From the NCBI GenBank assembly GCA_024281095.1, contig JAMXLJ010000142.1, positions 1-35,202 of the forward strand: 35,202 nucleotides of DNA, given 5' to 3'. The notes under the pieces are model-generated. The model saw nothing but the letters and a program-made list of their open reading frames with translations, searched no databases and had not been told where the DNA came from. Below, piece after piece: positions 8,028-16,600 of this stretch; position 1 is the first letter of the stretch, and every line of letters starts with the position of its first letter. The position numbers were made by a program, and so were the translations under genes. The DNA comes from Acidimicrobiia bacterium. Its GTDB lineage: Bacteria > Actinomycetota > Acidimicrobiia > IMCC26256 > JAMXLJ01.

Positions 8028-9056
8028 CTAACTCGTGCGGCGAGACTGCTCCGGCAGGCGATCGTCGCTGCGTTCGCGGACTTCGGAGCTGTCACCCGGC
8101 CCGTCGAGGTCGAACGACACGTCGATGTCCTCCGACTCGTGGCGCTCCTCCGTGCGCGCGTACTCCTCGAGTGCGCGGCGGTCGGCGTCCGTCTCCTGCT
8201 CCCCGAAGAGCGAGCGCGGGTACAGATGACGACTCCGGACGACGTTGATCTCGGCTGCGTAGATGAGCACACGAGCCTGCAGGAACACCCAGGTGAGCAA
8301 TCCGATCACGATGCCGAAGAACCCGTACGTGTTGCTCGCGTTCTTCAAGACGTGCTCGATGTAGTAGCCGCCGACCATCTGGAGGATCTGGAACGCGACC
8401 GCGGCGAACACCGCACCGGGAACGACGTCGCGCACCGGAACGTCGTGGACAGTCAGGAGGCGGAACGCCACCAGGAACAAGCCGACGTTGAGCGCGATGC
8501 CGAGCAGCATCGCAGCGATCTCGAACACGCCGAAGCCGTTCGTGATCGTCGCCCGACCGTTCAGGACCGTGGTCACCAGGATGCCGCCGCCTACGACGAC
8601 AAGCAGCATGAGGCTGCGCGCCGTGCGGGGGATGAAACCCGGGCGCTCGGTGCGTGGCACCTCCCACACCCGGTTCAACGCGTTCTGGGCCGCGTTCGTG
8701 ACACCGAGGCCGCCGTAGATCGTGCCGACGATCCCGACCGCGAGCGCCACGCCATTCCCCTGCACGCCCTTGACGCTGCTCCTGAGGTCGGCGCCGATGA
8801 TGGGGAATTGGCCGAACGCGGAGTCGAGGATCTTCTTCCGGAGGTGGGGGTCACCGTGCAGGACGAAGCCGAGCACCGTCACGAACACGGCCAGCAAGGG
8901 GAACAGCGAGAAGAATCCGTAGTACGCGATCAATGCGGCAAGGTTGCCGCCCTCGTCGTCGCCGAACTTCTTGTTGACCGCTACCGGGAAGGCCAGCGCG
9001 GGGTGACGCTGCTGGAACTCGTCGATCCGCTTCAGCAGCCGCTTCACGAGGTCCAC
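8028..9056 (-). CDS. YihY/BrkB-family membrane protein
   Basis: 342 residues with a GTG start at 9056, ten bases after the upstream FNT-type gene ends, so the two are probably one operon. It has six predicted membrane helices. Family hallmarks are LAALIAYYGFFSLFPLLAVFVTVLG near residues 39-63, IYGGLGVTNAAQNALNRVW, and GFFGIVIGLLTWVFLQARVLIYAAEIN near residues 250-275. The C-terminal tail (about 290-342) is charged, acidic and probably cytoplasmic. The family (formerly mis-assigned as RNase BN) has no agreed function; BrkB was linked to serum resistance in Bordetella. It converges on the adenylate cyclase gene with only 21 bp between them. Confidence 0.92.
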   Translation of the reverse strand: MDLVKRLLKRIDEFQQRHPALAFPVAVNKKFGDDEGGNLAALIAYYGFFSLFPLLAVFVTVLGFVLHGDPHLRKKILDSAFGQFPIIGADLRSSVKGVQGNGVALAVGIVGTIYGGLGVTNAAQNALNRVWEVPRTERPGFIPRTARSLMLLVVVGGGILVTTVLNGRATITNGFGVFEIAAMLLGIALNVGLFLVAFRLLTVHDVPVRDVVPGAVFAAVAFQILQMVGGYYIEHVLKNASNTYGFFGIVIGLLTWVFLQARVLIYAAEINVVRSRHLYPRSLFGEQETDADRRALEEYARTEERHESEDIDVSFDLDGPGDSSEVRERSDDRLPEQSRRTS

Positions 9057-9066
9057 CGTGTCTGTT

Positions 9067-9969
9067 CTACTCGCTCGATCGTGGCGCGGCGTGGTCTTCG
9101 GCCTGCGTGGCGGACCCCGCCGGTTCGGTCGCTTCCCGCGGCTCGCCGACGGGCCGGTGGCGCTCCTCTTCGACCGCTTCCCTTCCGATCTGCACCAGAC
9201 GCAGCACCGTGACGAGGCCGAGGCCGCCCACGATGTTGGCCAGCGCGGCCCATGACGCCGCTCCGGCCCAGTCCGCGTAGCCGAACGGCGCGTGCGCGTG
9301 GATCGCCGCGAACATCAGTAACGACGCGACGATCGCGTGGTTGAGCCCGCCCGCTGCGAGCAGGAACGCAACCGAGATGGCAGCCACCAGCTTGCTCGCG
9401 ATGGACTCGTTGCTGTTCTGCATCCACGTCATCAGCGTGATCGCGCCACCACCGAGCAAACCCGACGCGAAGGAACGCCACCCGATGCCCATCGAGGTGT
9501 AGTGCATGCCGGCGTGGATGGCCGTCGCCCGCACGCCGGGAACGGCGGCCACCGAGAGCCCGGTGATCACCCAGCCGCCGAGAAGATTCGTGCCCGCAGT
9601 GCCGCCCCACAGCCTCAGCACGTCTCGAATGCGGGCCTGCCGCGCGACCACCGGTGCAACCGGGACAAGGAAGCCCTCGGTGAACAACTCACTGCGGGCG
9701 AGCGTCAACGCGACGAAGCCGATCGTGAACGCGAGTGCCCCGAGCAACTCGCTGCCGCTGCGCCACTCGACGACGAGGAGCCCGAACACGCCCGCGCCGA
9801 CATCGAGCCCGCCCACCGCACCGGTCGCGAGCAGTGCGGGCCACGTGCGCGCGAGCCGCCGGCGACCCTCGTCGACGGTGCGAGAGAACGTCTGGCGCAG
9901 TGCCTCGTCGACCTCGTCGTGCTCGCGCGCGGACGGGATCGGGTCGTCGACATTCGAGCGCGTGATCAC
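9067..9969 (-). CDS. Formate/nitrite transporter (FNT)-family protein, divergent YfdC-like type
   Basis: 300 residues with a GTG start at 9969. A hydrophilic N-terminus of about 40 residues (DEVDEALRQTFSRTVDEGRRRL) precedes six hydrophobic segments. Recognisable FNT-type features are GLDVGAGVFGLLV, ARSELFTEGFLVPVAPV, WGGTAGTNLLGGWVITGL and LNHAIVASLLMF. Canonical FocA motifs are only partly kept, so it sits with the divergent YfdC-like branch whose substrate is not established; small monocarboxylates or nitrite are family-level guesses. Proximity to the formate dehydrogenase operon (3.7 kb away) is suggestive but not evidence of formate transport. The last 45 residues are charged and likely cytoplasmic. 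Confidence 0.82.
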   Translation of the reverse strand: MITRSNVDDPIPSAREHDEVDEALRQTFSRTVDEGRRRLARTWPALLATGAVGGLDVGAGVFGLLVVEWRSGSELLGALAFTIGFVALTLARSELFTEGFLVPVAPVVARQARIRDVLRLWGGTAGTNLLGGWVITGLSVAAVPGVRATAIHAGMHYTSMGIGWRSFASGLLGGGAITLMTWMQNSNESIASKLVAAISVAFLLAAGGLNHAIVASLLMFAAIHAHAPFGYADWAGAASWAALANIVGGLGLVTVLRLVQIGREAVEEERHRPVGEPREATEPAGSATQAEDHAAPRSSE

Positions 9970-10056
9970 GGCGTCGCCACTGCTCCAATCGGCACCACGA
10001 AGGGCACTACCCCGTGGGCTTCGTCCTCATTCCGGGCCCACCACGCCGAGACGCGC

Positions 10057-10085
10057 TGTGGCCCCGCATCGGCTGCGGGGCCACA
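10057..10085 (-). terminator. Strong hairpin downstream of the 51-residue protein gene
   Basis: A perfect 12-bp inverted repeat, TGTGGCCCCGCA - TCGGC - TGCGGGGCCACA. It lies 29 nt after the stop of the small minus-strand gene and before the FNT-type gene. There is no T-tract. It is the cleanest stem-loop in the window and most likely ends the short transcript. Confidence 0.65.
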
Positions 10086-10114
10086 GGCGCGGTCTCGACA
10101 CGTTGACGTTCGCG

Positions 10115-10270
10115 CTACCAGCGATACCAGCGGCGGTCGGCGCCGCGGGCGACGAAGCCGATCAGCCACACGATGAACAGCACCACGGCCGCGACCCACA
10201 ACAGGTGTGCGGCGAAGCCCACCCCGAAGAGGATCGCGATCAGGAGCAACAACAGCAGTAGCGCCACCAT
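10115..10270 (-). CDS. 51-residue hydrophobic protein (Lmo0937/DUF5670-like)
   Basis: On the minus strand an ATG at 10270, preceded by the purine-rich GAAAGGGG about 6 nt upstream, opens a 51-codon frame ending TAG at 10115-10117. The product starts MVALLLLLLLIAILFGVGF and ends in ADRRWYRW. Two hydrophobic helices flank a short AHLLW linker, followed by an R/W-rich tail. This layout (LFGxGFAxHxLWxxAVVL..VWLIGF..RG....WYRW) is that of small Lmo0937-type/DUF5670 hydrophobic proteins common in Actinobacteria and Firmicutes and often associated with general stress. Function is unknown. It has its own hairpin terminator and a divergent upstream region. Confidence 0.8.
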   Translation of the reverse strand: MVALLLLLLLIAILFGVGFAAHLLWVAAVVLFIVWLIGFVARGADRRWYRW

Positions 10271-10432
10271 GGCAGCCCCTTTCTATTCGTGGACCGAAGA
10301 TCCCCTCACCTGCATGTCGGCAAACACGCGGGGCGCGCGCCCACGAATATGCGTGCGCGGCGCGGGACTCCGGGTATTGGCGCGACGCGCCGGCGAGGTC
10401 CGTCGGTATCCGATCGACGAGGTGGAGCACCA
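10271..10432. promoter_or_regulatory. Divergent regulatory region with an inverted repeat
   Basis: This gap separates the 51-residue protein gene (minus) and the radical SAM gene (plus). A 9-bp inverted repeat, TATTCGTGG at 10284-10292 and CCACGAATA at 10341-10349, is placed symmetrically about 10316 and could be an operator or looping site. On the minus strand a GTTTGC, 15 nt, GGGATC pair (about 10304-10330) loosely resembles stress-sigma (SigB/SigF-type, GTTT-N-GGGTAT) promoters. Both are visual candidates only. Confidence 0.35.
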
Positions 10433-11449
10433 ATGCCCGAGAGGCCGCACGGTGTCGCGCCACCGCGACCACGCGAGTTGCAGCTCGAAGTGACGGCCGC
10501 CTGCAACCTGAAGTGCCGCATGTGTCTCGTACGGTACCGGCCGCCCGTGAACCGACTCGCGGGCAGCATGTCGTTCGACACCTTCCGCACCATCGTCGAC
10601 GATCTGCCCGAGCTCGAGCGGGTCACGCTGCAGGGCTTGGGCGAACCCCTGCTGAATCCCGACCTCGTCACGATGGTGCGGTACGCGTCGCGCCGTGGTA
10701 TCCGGGTTGGGTTCAACACCAACGGCATCCTGCTCAGCGAGGGACGCTCCGAGGAGCTCATCACGGCGGGGATCGACTGGCTCCACGTGTCGGTCGACGG
10801 CGCGCGGCCCGACACGTACGAGTTCATCCGCGGCCGTGACGAACGTGATCGGGTGGCGCGCAACATCAAGACGCTGGTTGCGGTGAAACAGGGCATCGGA
10901 GGAGACCGACCGTCGCTTTCGATCGTGTTCGTCGCGATGCGGCGGAACCTGGCCGAGCTGCCCCAGCTCGTGCGAGACACCGCAGCCTGGGGAGTGCCGA
11001 CGCTGCGCGTCCAGAACCTCGCTCACGACTTCTCCGACACAGGATCGGAGCCCGACTACGCGGCAATCCGCGCGTTCACGGGCGAGCAGGCGCTGTGGTC
11101 GGGCGACGCGGAAGTACGCGACACGTTCGCGGAGGCCGGCCGGATCGCCGAGACGCTCGGCGTCGATCTGCGGCTTCCCGCCCTCGAGAGTCGGGTGCGG
11201 GCGCGCGCCGCCGGTGCACCCGGGTGCGACTGGCCGTGGACCTCCGCGTATGTGACCCACGACGCGCGGGTGCAACCGTGTTGCATGGTCATGGGCGCGG
11301 ACCGCGCGGTGCTTGGTGAGGTGCGCGGACGCAAGGGATTCGAACGCGTGTGGACGTCGGCCGAGTACGACGCGTTCCGCGAAGCACTCCGCGGCGACAC
11401 ACCACCCGATGTGTGTCGCGGCTGTTCGATGTACCGCGGCGTCTTCTGA
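10433..11449 (+). CDS. Radical SAM protein with SPASM-like C-terminus
   Basis: 338 residues. ATG 10433 has GAGGTGGAG upstream. The radical SAM signature CNLKCRMC (C24, C28, C31) binds the SAM-cleaving [4Fe-4S] cluster. Other core motifs are GLGEPLLNPDL (GEP-type SAM contact, residues 69-78), the strand VGFNTNGILL, and HVSVDGARPDTYEFIRG. The C-terminal part has C265, C283, C284, C328 and C331, in the pattern CDWPW..QPCC..CRGC, matching SPASM/Twitch domains that hold auxiliary clusters. SPASM enzymes modify peptides, mature enzymes or act in cofactor synthesis. No precursor peptide, partner dehydrogenase or RiPP genes are adjacent, so the substrate is unknown. It resembles stand-alone Acidimicrobiia/actinobacterial radical SAM/SPASM proteins. 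Confidence 0.88.
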   Translation: MPERPHGVAPPRPRELQLEVTAACNLKCRMCLVRYRPPVNRLAGSMSFDTFRTIVDDLPELERVTLQGLGEPLLNPDLVTMVRYASRRGIRVGFNTNGILLSEGRSEELITAGIDWLHVSVDGARPDTYEFIRGRDERDRVARNIKTLVAVKQGIGGDRPSLSIVFVAMRRNLAELPQLVRDTAAWGVPTLRVQNLAHDFSDTGSEPDYAAIRAFTGEQALWSGDAEVRDTFAEAGRIAETLGVDLRLPALESRVRARAAGAPGCDWPWTSAYVTHDARVQPCCMVMGADRAVLGEVRGRKGFERVWTSAEYDAFREALRGDTPPDVCRGCSMYRGVF

Positions 11450-11477
11450 CCCGCGCCGAACCCGGCGGCCCACCGCT

Positions 11478-11501
11478 ACCGACCTCAGTTGGGACGTCGG
11501 T
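11478..11501. terminator. Weak candidate hairpin between convergent genes
   Basis: ACCGAC (11478-11483) and GTCGGT (11496-11501) can pair, with further TC/GA pairing after one mismatch, in the 60-bp gap between the radical SAM gene and the minus-strand oxidoreductase. Position supports a shared terminator; the stem is short. Confidence 0.3.
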
Positions 11502-11509
11502 CGCGACGG

Positions 11510-12463
11510 TCAGTCGCCGAGGCGGGGGTGGAGCTCGTCGCGCCAGAACTCGAGGAACGCGTCCTGATCCGGACCGACCTGCACCACGCACACGTGGTCG
11601 AAGCCGGCGTCGATCCACTTGCGAAACGACGCGACATGACGCTCGGGGTCCGGCCCCACCGCGACCTGCTCCGTGACGTCCTGGGGACGCACTCTCTTCG
11701 ACGCGGCCTCGAAGTTCGAAGGGTTCGGCAGCTCGGCCTGCACCGGCCACCCCATCGCGAAGCGCCAACGTTCGTGGGCCAGGCGCGTTGCCTTGTCCTC
11801 GTCGGCGTCGAAGCACACGGCCAGCTGCCCGAAGACCTTGCCGTCGCCACCGTGCGACCGGTAGGTCTCGACGAGCGAGCGCTGCGGTTCGGTCGCGAAC
11901 ATGCCGTCGCCCTGCTCGGCCGCGAGCCGGAGCGCCGACGCGCCCCCACCGGCGACGTAGACCTCCGGCGGAACCTCCGGTCGCGTGAACAGCTGCGCAT
12001 CGGGCACGTCGTAGTAATCGCCGTGATGATTCTGGCGCCCGCCCCGCCACAACAGCCGCATCACGTCGATCGCCTCGTACAACATCTCGTGACGGATGTG
12101 GGCGGGCGGCCACGGCTCGCCGACGACGTGCTCGTTCAGCAGCTCGCCGGCGCCGACGCCGAGCCCGAAGCGGCCCTCGCTCATCAACGCCACTGTTGCC
12201 GCGGCCTGGGCGATGATCGCCGGGTGGTAGCGGATGATCGGACACGTCACCGCGGTGACGATCCGGACACGTTCGGTGCGCTCCGCGATCGCGCCGAGCA
12301 CGCTCCACGCGAACGGGCTGTGGCCCTGACTGAACAACCACGGGTGGAAGTGGTCGGACAGCGTGACGAAGTCGAAGCCGGCTTCCTCCGCGGCCACCGC
12401 GTTGCGCACGAGCGCCCGAGGGTCGTGCTCCTCGGACATCAGGCTGTAACCGAAGCTCGTCAT
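11510..12463 (-). CDS. LLM-class F420-dependent oxidoreductase (TIGR03557-type), copy 1
   Basis: 317 residues from ATG 12463 (MTSFGYSLMSEEHDP). An upstream in-frame ATG would add 15 residues but does not resemble the family start. The TIM-barrel luciferase-like fold is shown by FVTLSDHFHPWLFSQGHSPF, VTAVTCPIIRYHPAIIAQAAAT, GRFGLGVGAGELLNEHVVG and the closing ASFRKWIDAGFDHVCVVQVG. TIGR03557 proteins group with F420-dependent glucose-6-phosphate dehydrogenase-like enzymes and transfer hydride to or from coenzyme F420; substrate unknown. It lies 92 nt downstream of a paralogue on the same strand, most likely one transcription unit. Presence implies the organism makes F420. Confidence 0.9.
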   Translation of the reverse strand: MTSFGYSLMSEEHDPRALVRNAVAAEEAGFDFVTLSDHFHPWLFSQGHSPFAWSVLGAIAERTERVRIVTAVTCPIIRYHPAIIAQAAATVALMSEGRFGLGVGAGELLNEHVVGEPWPPAHIRHEMLYEAIDVMRLLWRGGRQNHHGDYYDVPDAQLFTRPEVPPEVYVAGGGASALRLAAEQGDGMFATEPQRSLVETYRSHGGDGKVFGQLAVCFDADEDKATRLAHERWRFAMGWPVQAELPNPSNFEAASKRVRPQDVTEQVAVGPDPERHVASFRKWIDAGFDHVCVVQVGPDQDAFLEFWRDELHPRLGD

Positions 12464-12555
12464 ATCCCGGGGTTCCCCACTCGCGTGTCGCGGGAAACAG
12501 ACGATCACACTCGGATTTGCCGCGCGAGCGTGTCAGGCGGCGACGGGCGGGCGGG

Positions 12556-13503
12556 TCAGAGCTTCGGAAGCACTTCGCGCTCGTAGAAACGGAAGAAGCC
12601 CTCCTGGTCGGGCCCGATCTGGTGGATGTAGACACGGTCGTAGCCGGCGTCCGCGTACTCACGGATCGCGCTCAGGTGCCGTTCCGGATCGGGGCCGCAC
12701 GCGATCGAGGCTGCGATCTCCTCCACCGTGACCTTGCTCGCGGCCTGCTCGAAGTGGGCCGGCGTCCGCAGCTCCTGACCGAGCTGACCGGGCACGCCCA
12801 ACGTCGGCCACAGCGCGTGCGCCACCTCAGCGGCGCGCCGCTCGTCGTCACCCCAGCAGACCTTCACACCACCGAGCCGCGGCCCGGTGCCGCCCGCGCG
12901 CGCGTATCGCGCCAACAGGTCGGCGTCGGGCGAGGTGCCGATGTACCCGTCGCCGACGCGGGCCGCGACCCCGATCGCCTTGGGCCCGAACGCGGACACG
13001 TAGATCGGGGGCAGGTGCTCGGGCAGTGTGTAGATGCGCGCCTTCTCCACGAAGTAGTGCTCGCCGTCGTGTGATCGCATCCCGCCCTGCCAGAGCAGCC
13101 GGATGACCTGGACCGCTTCCTCGAGCATCTCGAGCCTCACGCGGGGCTCGGGCCAGCGGTCCCCGAGGATGTGCTCGTTGAGGAACTCGCCCGTCCCGAC
13201 GCCGAGGAAGAACCGATCGGGCAGCATGTCGGCGGCCGTGGCCGCGGCCTGGGCGATGATCGCCGGGTGGATCCGCATCGTCGGACACGTGACCGCAGTT
13301 CCGACCGTGACCCGTTCGGTGACGGCCGCGATCGCACCCACGACCGACCATACGAACGGGCTCTCCCCCTGGCGGTCGATCCACGGGTGGTAGTGATCGC
13401 TCACCGCGATGAAGTCGAAGCCGACCTCCTCGGCGCACCGAGCGTTCGTCACCATGACGGCCGGTCGCAGCTCTTCGCTCGACAGCGCGTATCCGATCTG
13501 CAT
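12556..13503 (-). CDS. LLM-class F420-dependent oxidoreductase (TIGR03557-type), copy 2
   Basis: 315 residues. The start was set at ATG 13503 (MQIGYALSSEELRP), which aligns with the first residues of the neighbouring paralogue. The frame stays open about 45 codons further upstream, but that stretch is Pro/Arg-rich and overlaps the divergent promoter region. Shared signatures are FIAVSDHYHPWIDRQGESPF, GTAVTCPTMRIHPAIIAQAAAT, GVGTGEFLNEHILGDRWPEP and the C-terminal YADAGYDRVYIHQIGPDQEGF. It is clearly homologous to copy 1 over its full length but well diverged, which suggests different substrates. It is transcribed away from the formate dehydrogenase operon. Confidence 0.9.
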   Translation of the reverse strand: MQIGYALSSEELRPAVMVTNARCAEEVGFDFIAVSDHYHPWIDRQGESPFVWSVVGAIAAVTERVTVGTAVTCPTMRIHPAIIAQAAATAADMLPDRFFLGVGTGEFLNEHILGDRWPEPRVRLEMLEEAVQVIRLLWQGGMRSHDGEHYFVEKARIYTLPEHLPPIYVSAFGPKAIGVAARVGDGYIGTSPDADLLARYARAGGTGPRLGGVKVCWGDDERRAAEVAHALWPTLGVPGQLGQELRTPAHFEQAASKVTVEEIAASIACGPDPERHLSAIREYADAGYDRVYIHQIGPDQEGFFRFYEREVLPKL

Positions 13504-13630
13504 GTGGACGCGCCTGCCCAGGCGGCCATTGGAGGAAACCGCGACGTGACAAGATCGGTTTCGCAGCCCCGGACACGGGGGAAGCCCACGCTGCGGGGCG
13601 TCACCCCGTGGAGATCGCGGAGGAGGGCTG
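13504..13630. promoter_or_regulatory. Divergent region and 5' leader of the formate dehydrogenase operon
   Basis: 127 bp between copy 2 of the oxidoreductase (minus) and fdh (plus). Two short hairpins can form in the plus-strand leader: CCCCG-gaca-CGGGG (13567-13580) and CGGGG-CGTCA-CCCCG (13594-13608). Their arms are complementary to each other, so alternative pairing is possible. A strong ribosome-binding site, GGAGGAGGG at 13619-13627, precedes ATG 13631. Metal, molybdenum cofactor or selenium control is conceivable but not shown. Confidence 0.4.
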
Positions 13631-16600
13631 ATGGGCATCGGCGAGCGATTCGCGGCGTGGCCGGTCGTTCGTCAACTGCTCTCCGGCGACCCCCATGCCC
13701 TCGGTGCCGCTGCACGATCCCCCCGCTCCGCCGCGCTGACGCCCCGCACCACGACCGCGGACCGCGTCGTGCCCTCCATCTGCCCGTACTGCGCCGTCGG
13801 CTGCGGCCAGCGCGTCTACGTGAAGGACGAACGCGTCGTCCAGATCGAGGGCGACCCCGACAGCCCGATCTCGCGGGGCCGTCTCTGCCCCAAGGGATCG
13901 GCCACGCGCCAGCTCGTCACGTCACCGTCACGCGAGACGAAGATCAAGTACCGGCGGCCCTACGGCACGCAGTGGGAGGAGCTCTCCCTCGAGCAGGCCA
14001 TGGACATGATCGCCGACCGCGTCATCGCGACGCGTCACGCCGGCTGGCAGGACGTCGACGAGGACGGCAAGCCACTGCGCCGCACGATGAGCATCGCGCA
14101 CCTCGGCGGCGCCACCCTCGACAACGAGGAGAACTATCTCCTCAAGAAGCTGTACACCGCGCTCGGCGCGATCCAGATCGAGAACCAGGCGCGTATATGA
14201 CACTCGTCCACCGTCCCCAGTTTGGGGACGTCGTTCGGACGGGGAGGCGCCACCACCTTCCAACAGGATCTGCAGCACTCCGACTGCATCGTGATCATGG
14301 GCTCGAACATGGCGGAGTGCCACCCGGTCGGCTTCCAGTGGGTCATGGAGGCGAAGCTGCGTGGTGCGACGATCATCCACGTCGACCCGCGCTTCTCCCG
14401 CACGAGCGCGGTCTCGGACATGTACGTGCCGATCCGCGCCGGAAGTGACATCGCGTTCCTCGGCGGGATCGTCAACTACATCCTCCAGAACGGCCGCGAG
14501 TTCCGCGAGTACGTCGAGCGCTACACGAACGCGGCGACGATCGTGAGCGCCGAGTTCGAGGACACCGAGGACCTCGACGGCCTGTTCTCGGGCTTCGACC
14601 CGGAGCGTGGCGTCTACGACGTCACGACCTGGCAGTACGAGGGCGCCGGCGACACGGGCGCGGCCGCGGGCCAGCGGGTACGTCACTTCGAGACCGACGC
14701 CGCACTCGGTGAGCGGCACGGGAGCCACGGCGCGCTGCCCGGTGGCCGGCCACGGCACCGCGACCCGACGCTGCAGGACCCGCAGTGCACCTTCCAGCTG
14801 CTGAAGAAGCACTTCACGCGCTACACGCCGGAGATGGTGGAGGAGACGTGCGGCGTGCCTCGCGAGCAGTTCCTGCGGGTCGCGGAGCTGCTGTGCGACA
14901 ACTCCGGACCGGAGAAGACGGCCGCGTTCTGTTACGCGGTGGGCTGGACTCAGCACACCGTCGGTGTGCAGTACATCCGCACCGCCGCCATCATCCAGCA
15001 GCTGCTCGGCAACATCGGGCGCCCCGGCGGCGGCATCCTCGCCCTCCGCGGGCACGCGTCGATCCAGGGCTCCACCGACATCCCCACGTTGTACGAGCTG
15101 TTACCCGGATATCTCCCCATGCCGCACCCGGGCGACGAGGACCTCGCGACGTACATCGACAACAACTCGTCGCCGACGGGCTACTGGGGAAACATGGACA
15201 AGTACGCGACCAGCTTCCTCAAGGCGTGGTGGGGCGACAAGGCGACCCCCGAGAACGACTTTTGTTACGACTACTTGCCGCGCATCAACGGCGACCACTC
15301 GAACTTCAGGAGCGTGCTCGACATGCTCGAGCACAAGGTCAAGGGCTACTTCGTCATCGGCGAGAACCCCGCCGTGGGCTCGACCAACTCGAAGCTGCAA
15401 CGGCTCGGGCTCGCGAACCTCGACTGGCTCGTCGTGCGCGACTTCGTCGAGATCGAGAGCGCCGCCTTCTGGTACGACTCGCCCGAGATCGAGACTGGCG
15501 AGCTTCGCACCGAGGAGATCCCCACCGAGGTCTTCTTCATGCCCGCCGCCGCGCACACCGAGAAGGACGGCAGCTTCACGAACACGCAACGCCTGCTGCA
15601 GTGGCACCACACCGCGGTGGAGCCGCCGGGTGACGCGCGCTCGGATCTGTGGTTCGCATTTCACCTCGGCCGGATCATCCGGGAGAAGCTCGCCGGCTCC
15701 ACCGACGAACGTGACCGGCCAATCCTCGATCTCAACTGGAACTATCCGACACAGGGCGCGATCGAAGAGCCCGACGCGCACATGGTGCTGCGCGAAGTGA
15801 GCGGCTACGACGCCGACAACAAGGCGGTGTCCGGGTTCCAGGACCTGAAGGCCGACGGGTCGACCGCGTGTGGCTGCTGGATCTACTCGGGCGCGTTCGC
15901 CGGCGAGGTGAACCAGACCGCGCGCCGCAAGCCCCACCAGGACCAGAACTGGGTCGCACCGGAGTGGGCGTGGGCATGGCCGGCCAATCGCCGCCTGCTC
16001 TACAACCGCGCGTCCGCCAAGCCGGACGGCTCCCCGTGGTCCGAACGGCGGCGGTACGTGTGGTGGGACGACGCGCGGGAGGAGTGGACCGGTTACGACG
16101 TGCCCGATTTCCTCACGAAGAAGCGGCCCGACTACAAGCCGCCCGACGGCGCCCAGCGTGAGGACGCGATCGCCGGTGACGAACCGTTCATCATGCAAGC
16201 CGACGGCGTGTCGTGGCTGTACGCGCCGAGCGGCTTGCGCGACGGGCCCATGCCCGCGCACTACGAGCCGCAGGAGACGCCGTTCCGCAACCCGTTGTAC
16301 GCGCAGCAGCACAACCCCGTGCGCCAGACGTACCGGCACCGTTACAACCCGTACCATCCGAGCAACGGTCAGGTGGGCAGCGAGGTCTTCCCGTACGTGT
16401 TCACGACCTATCGCGTCACCGAACATCACACCGCGGGCGGCATGAGCCGGACGCTGCCGTACCTCTCCGAGCTTCAGCCCGAGATGTTCTGCGAGGTCAG
16501 CCCCGAGCTCGCGGCCGAGCGCGGCCTCGTGCACAACGATTGGGCGACCATCATCACCGCGCGTACCGCGATCGAGGCACGCGTCATGGTCACCGACAGG

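Noticed and set aside
14198-14200. TGA as a true stop splitting the formate dehydrogenase into two genes
   Set aside because: The frame continues without a break into conserved FDH sequence (HSSTVPSLGTSFGRGG), the position matches the Sec/Cys active-site residue of the family, and a SECIS-like hairpin follows.
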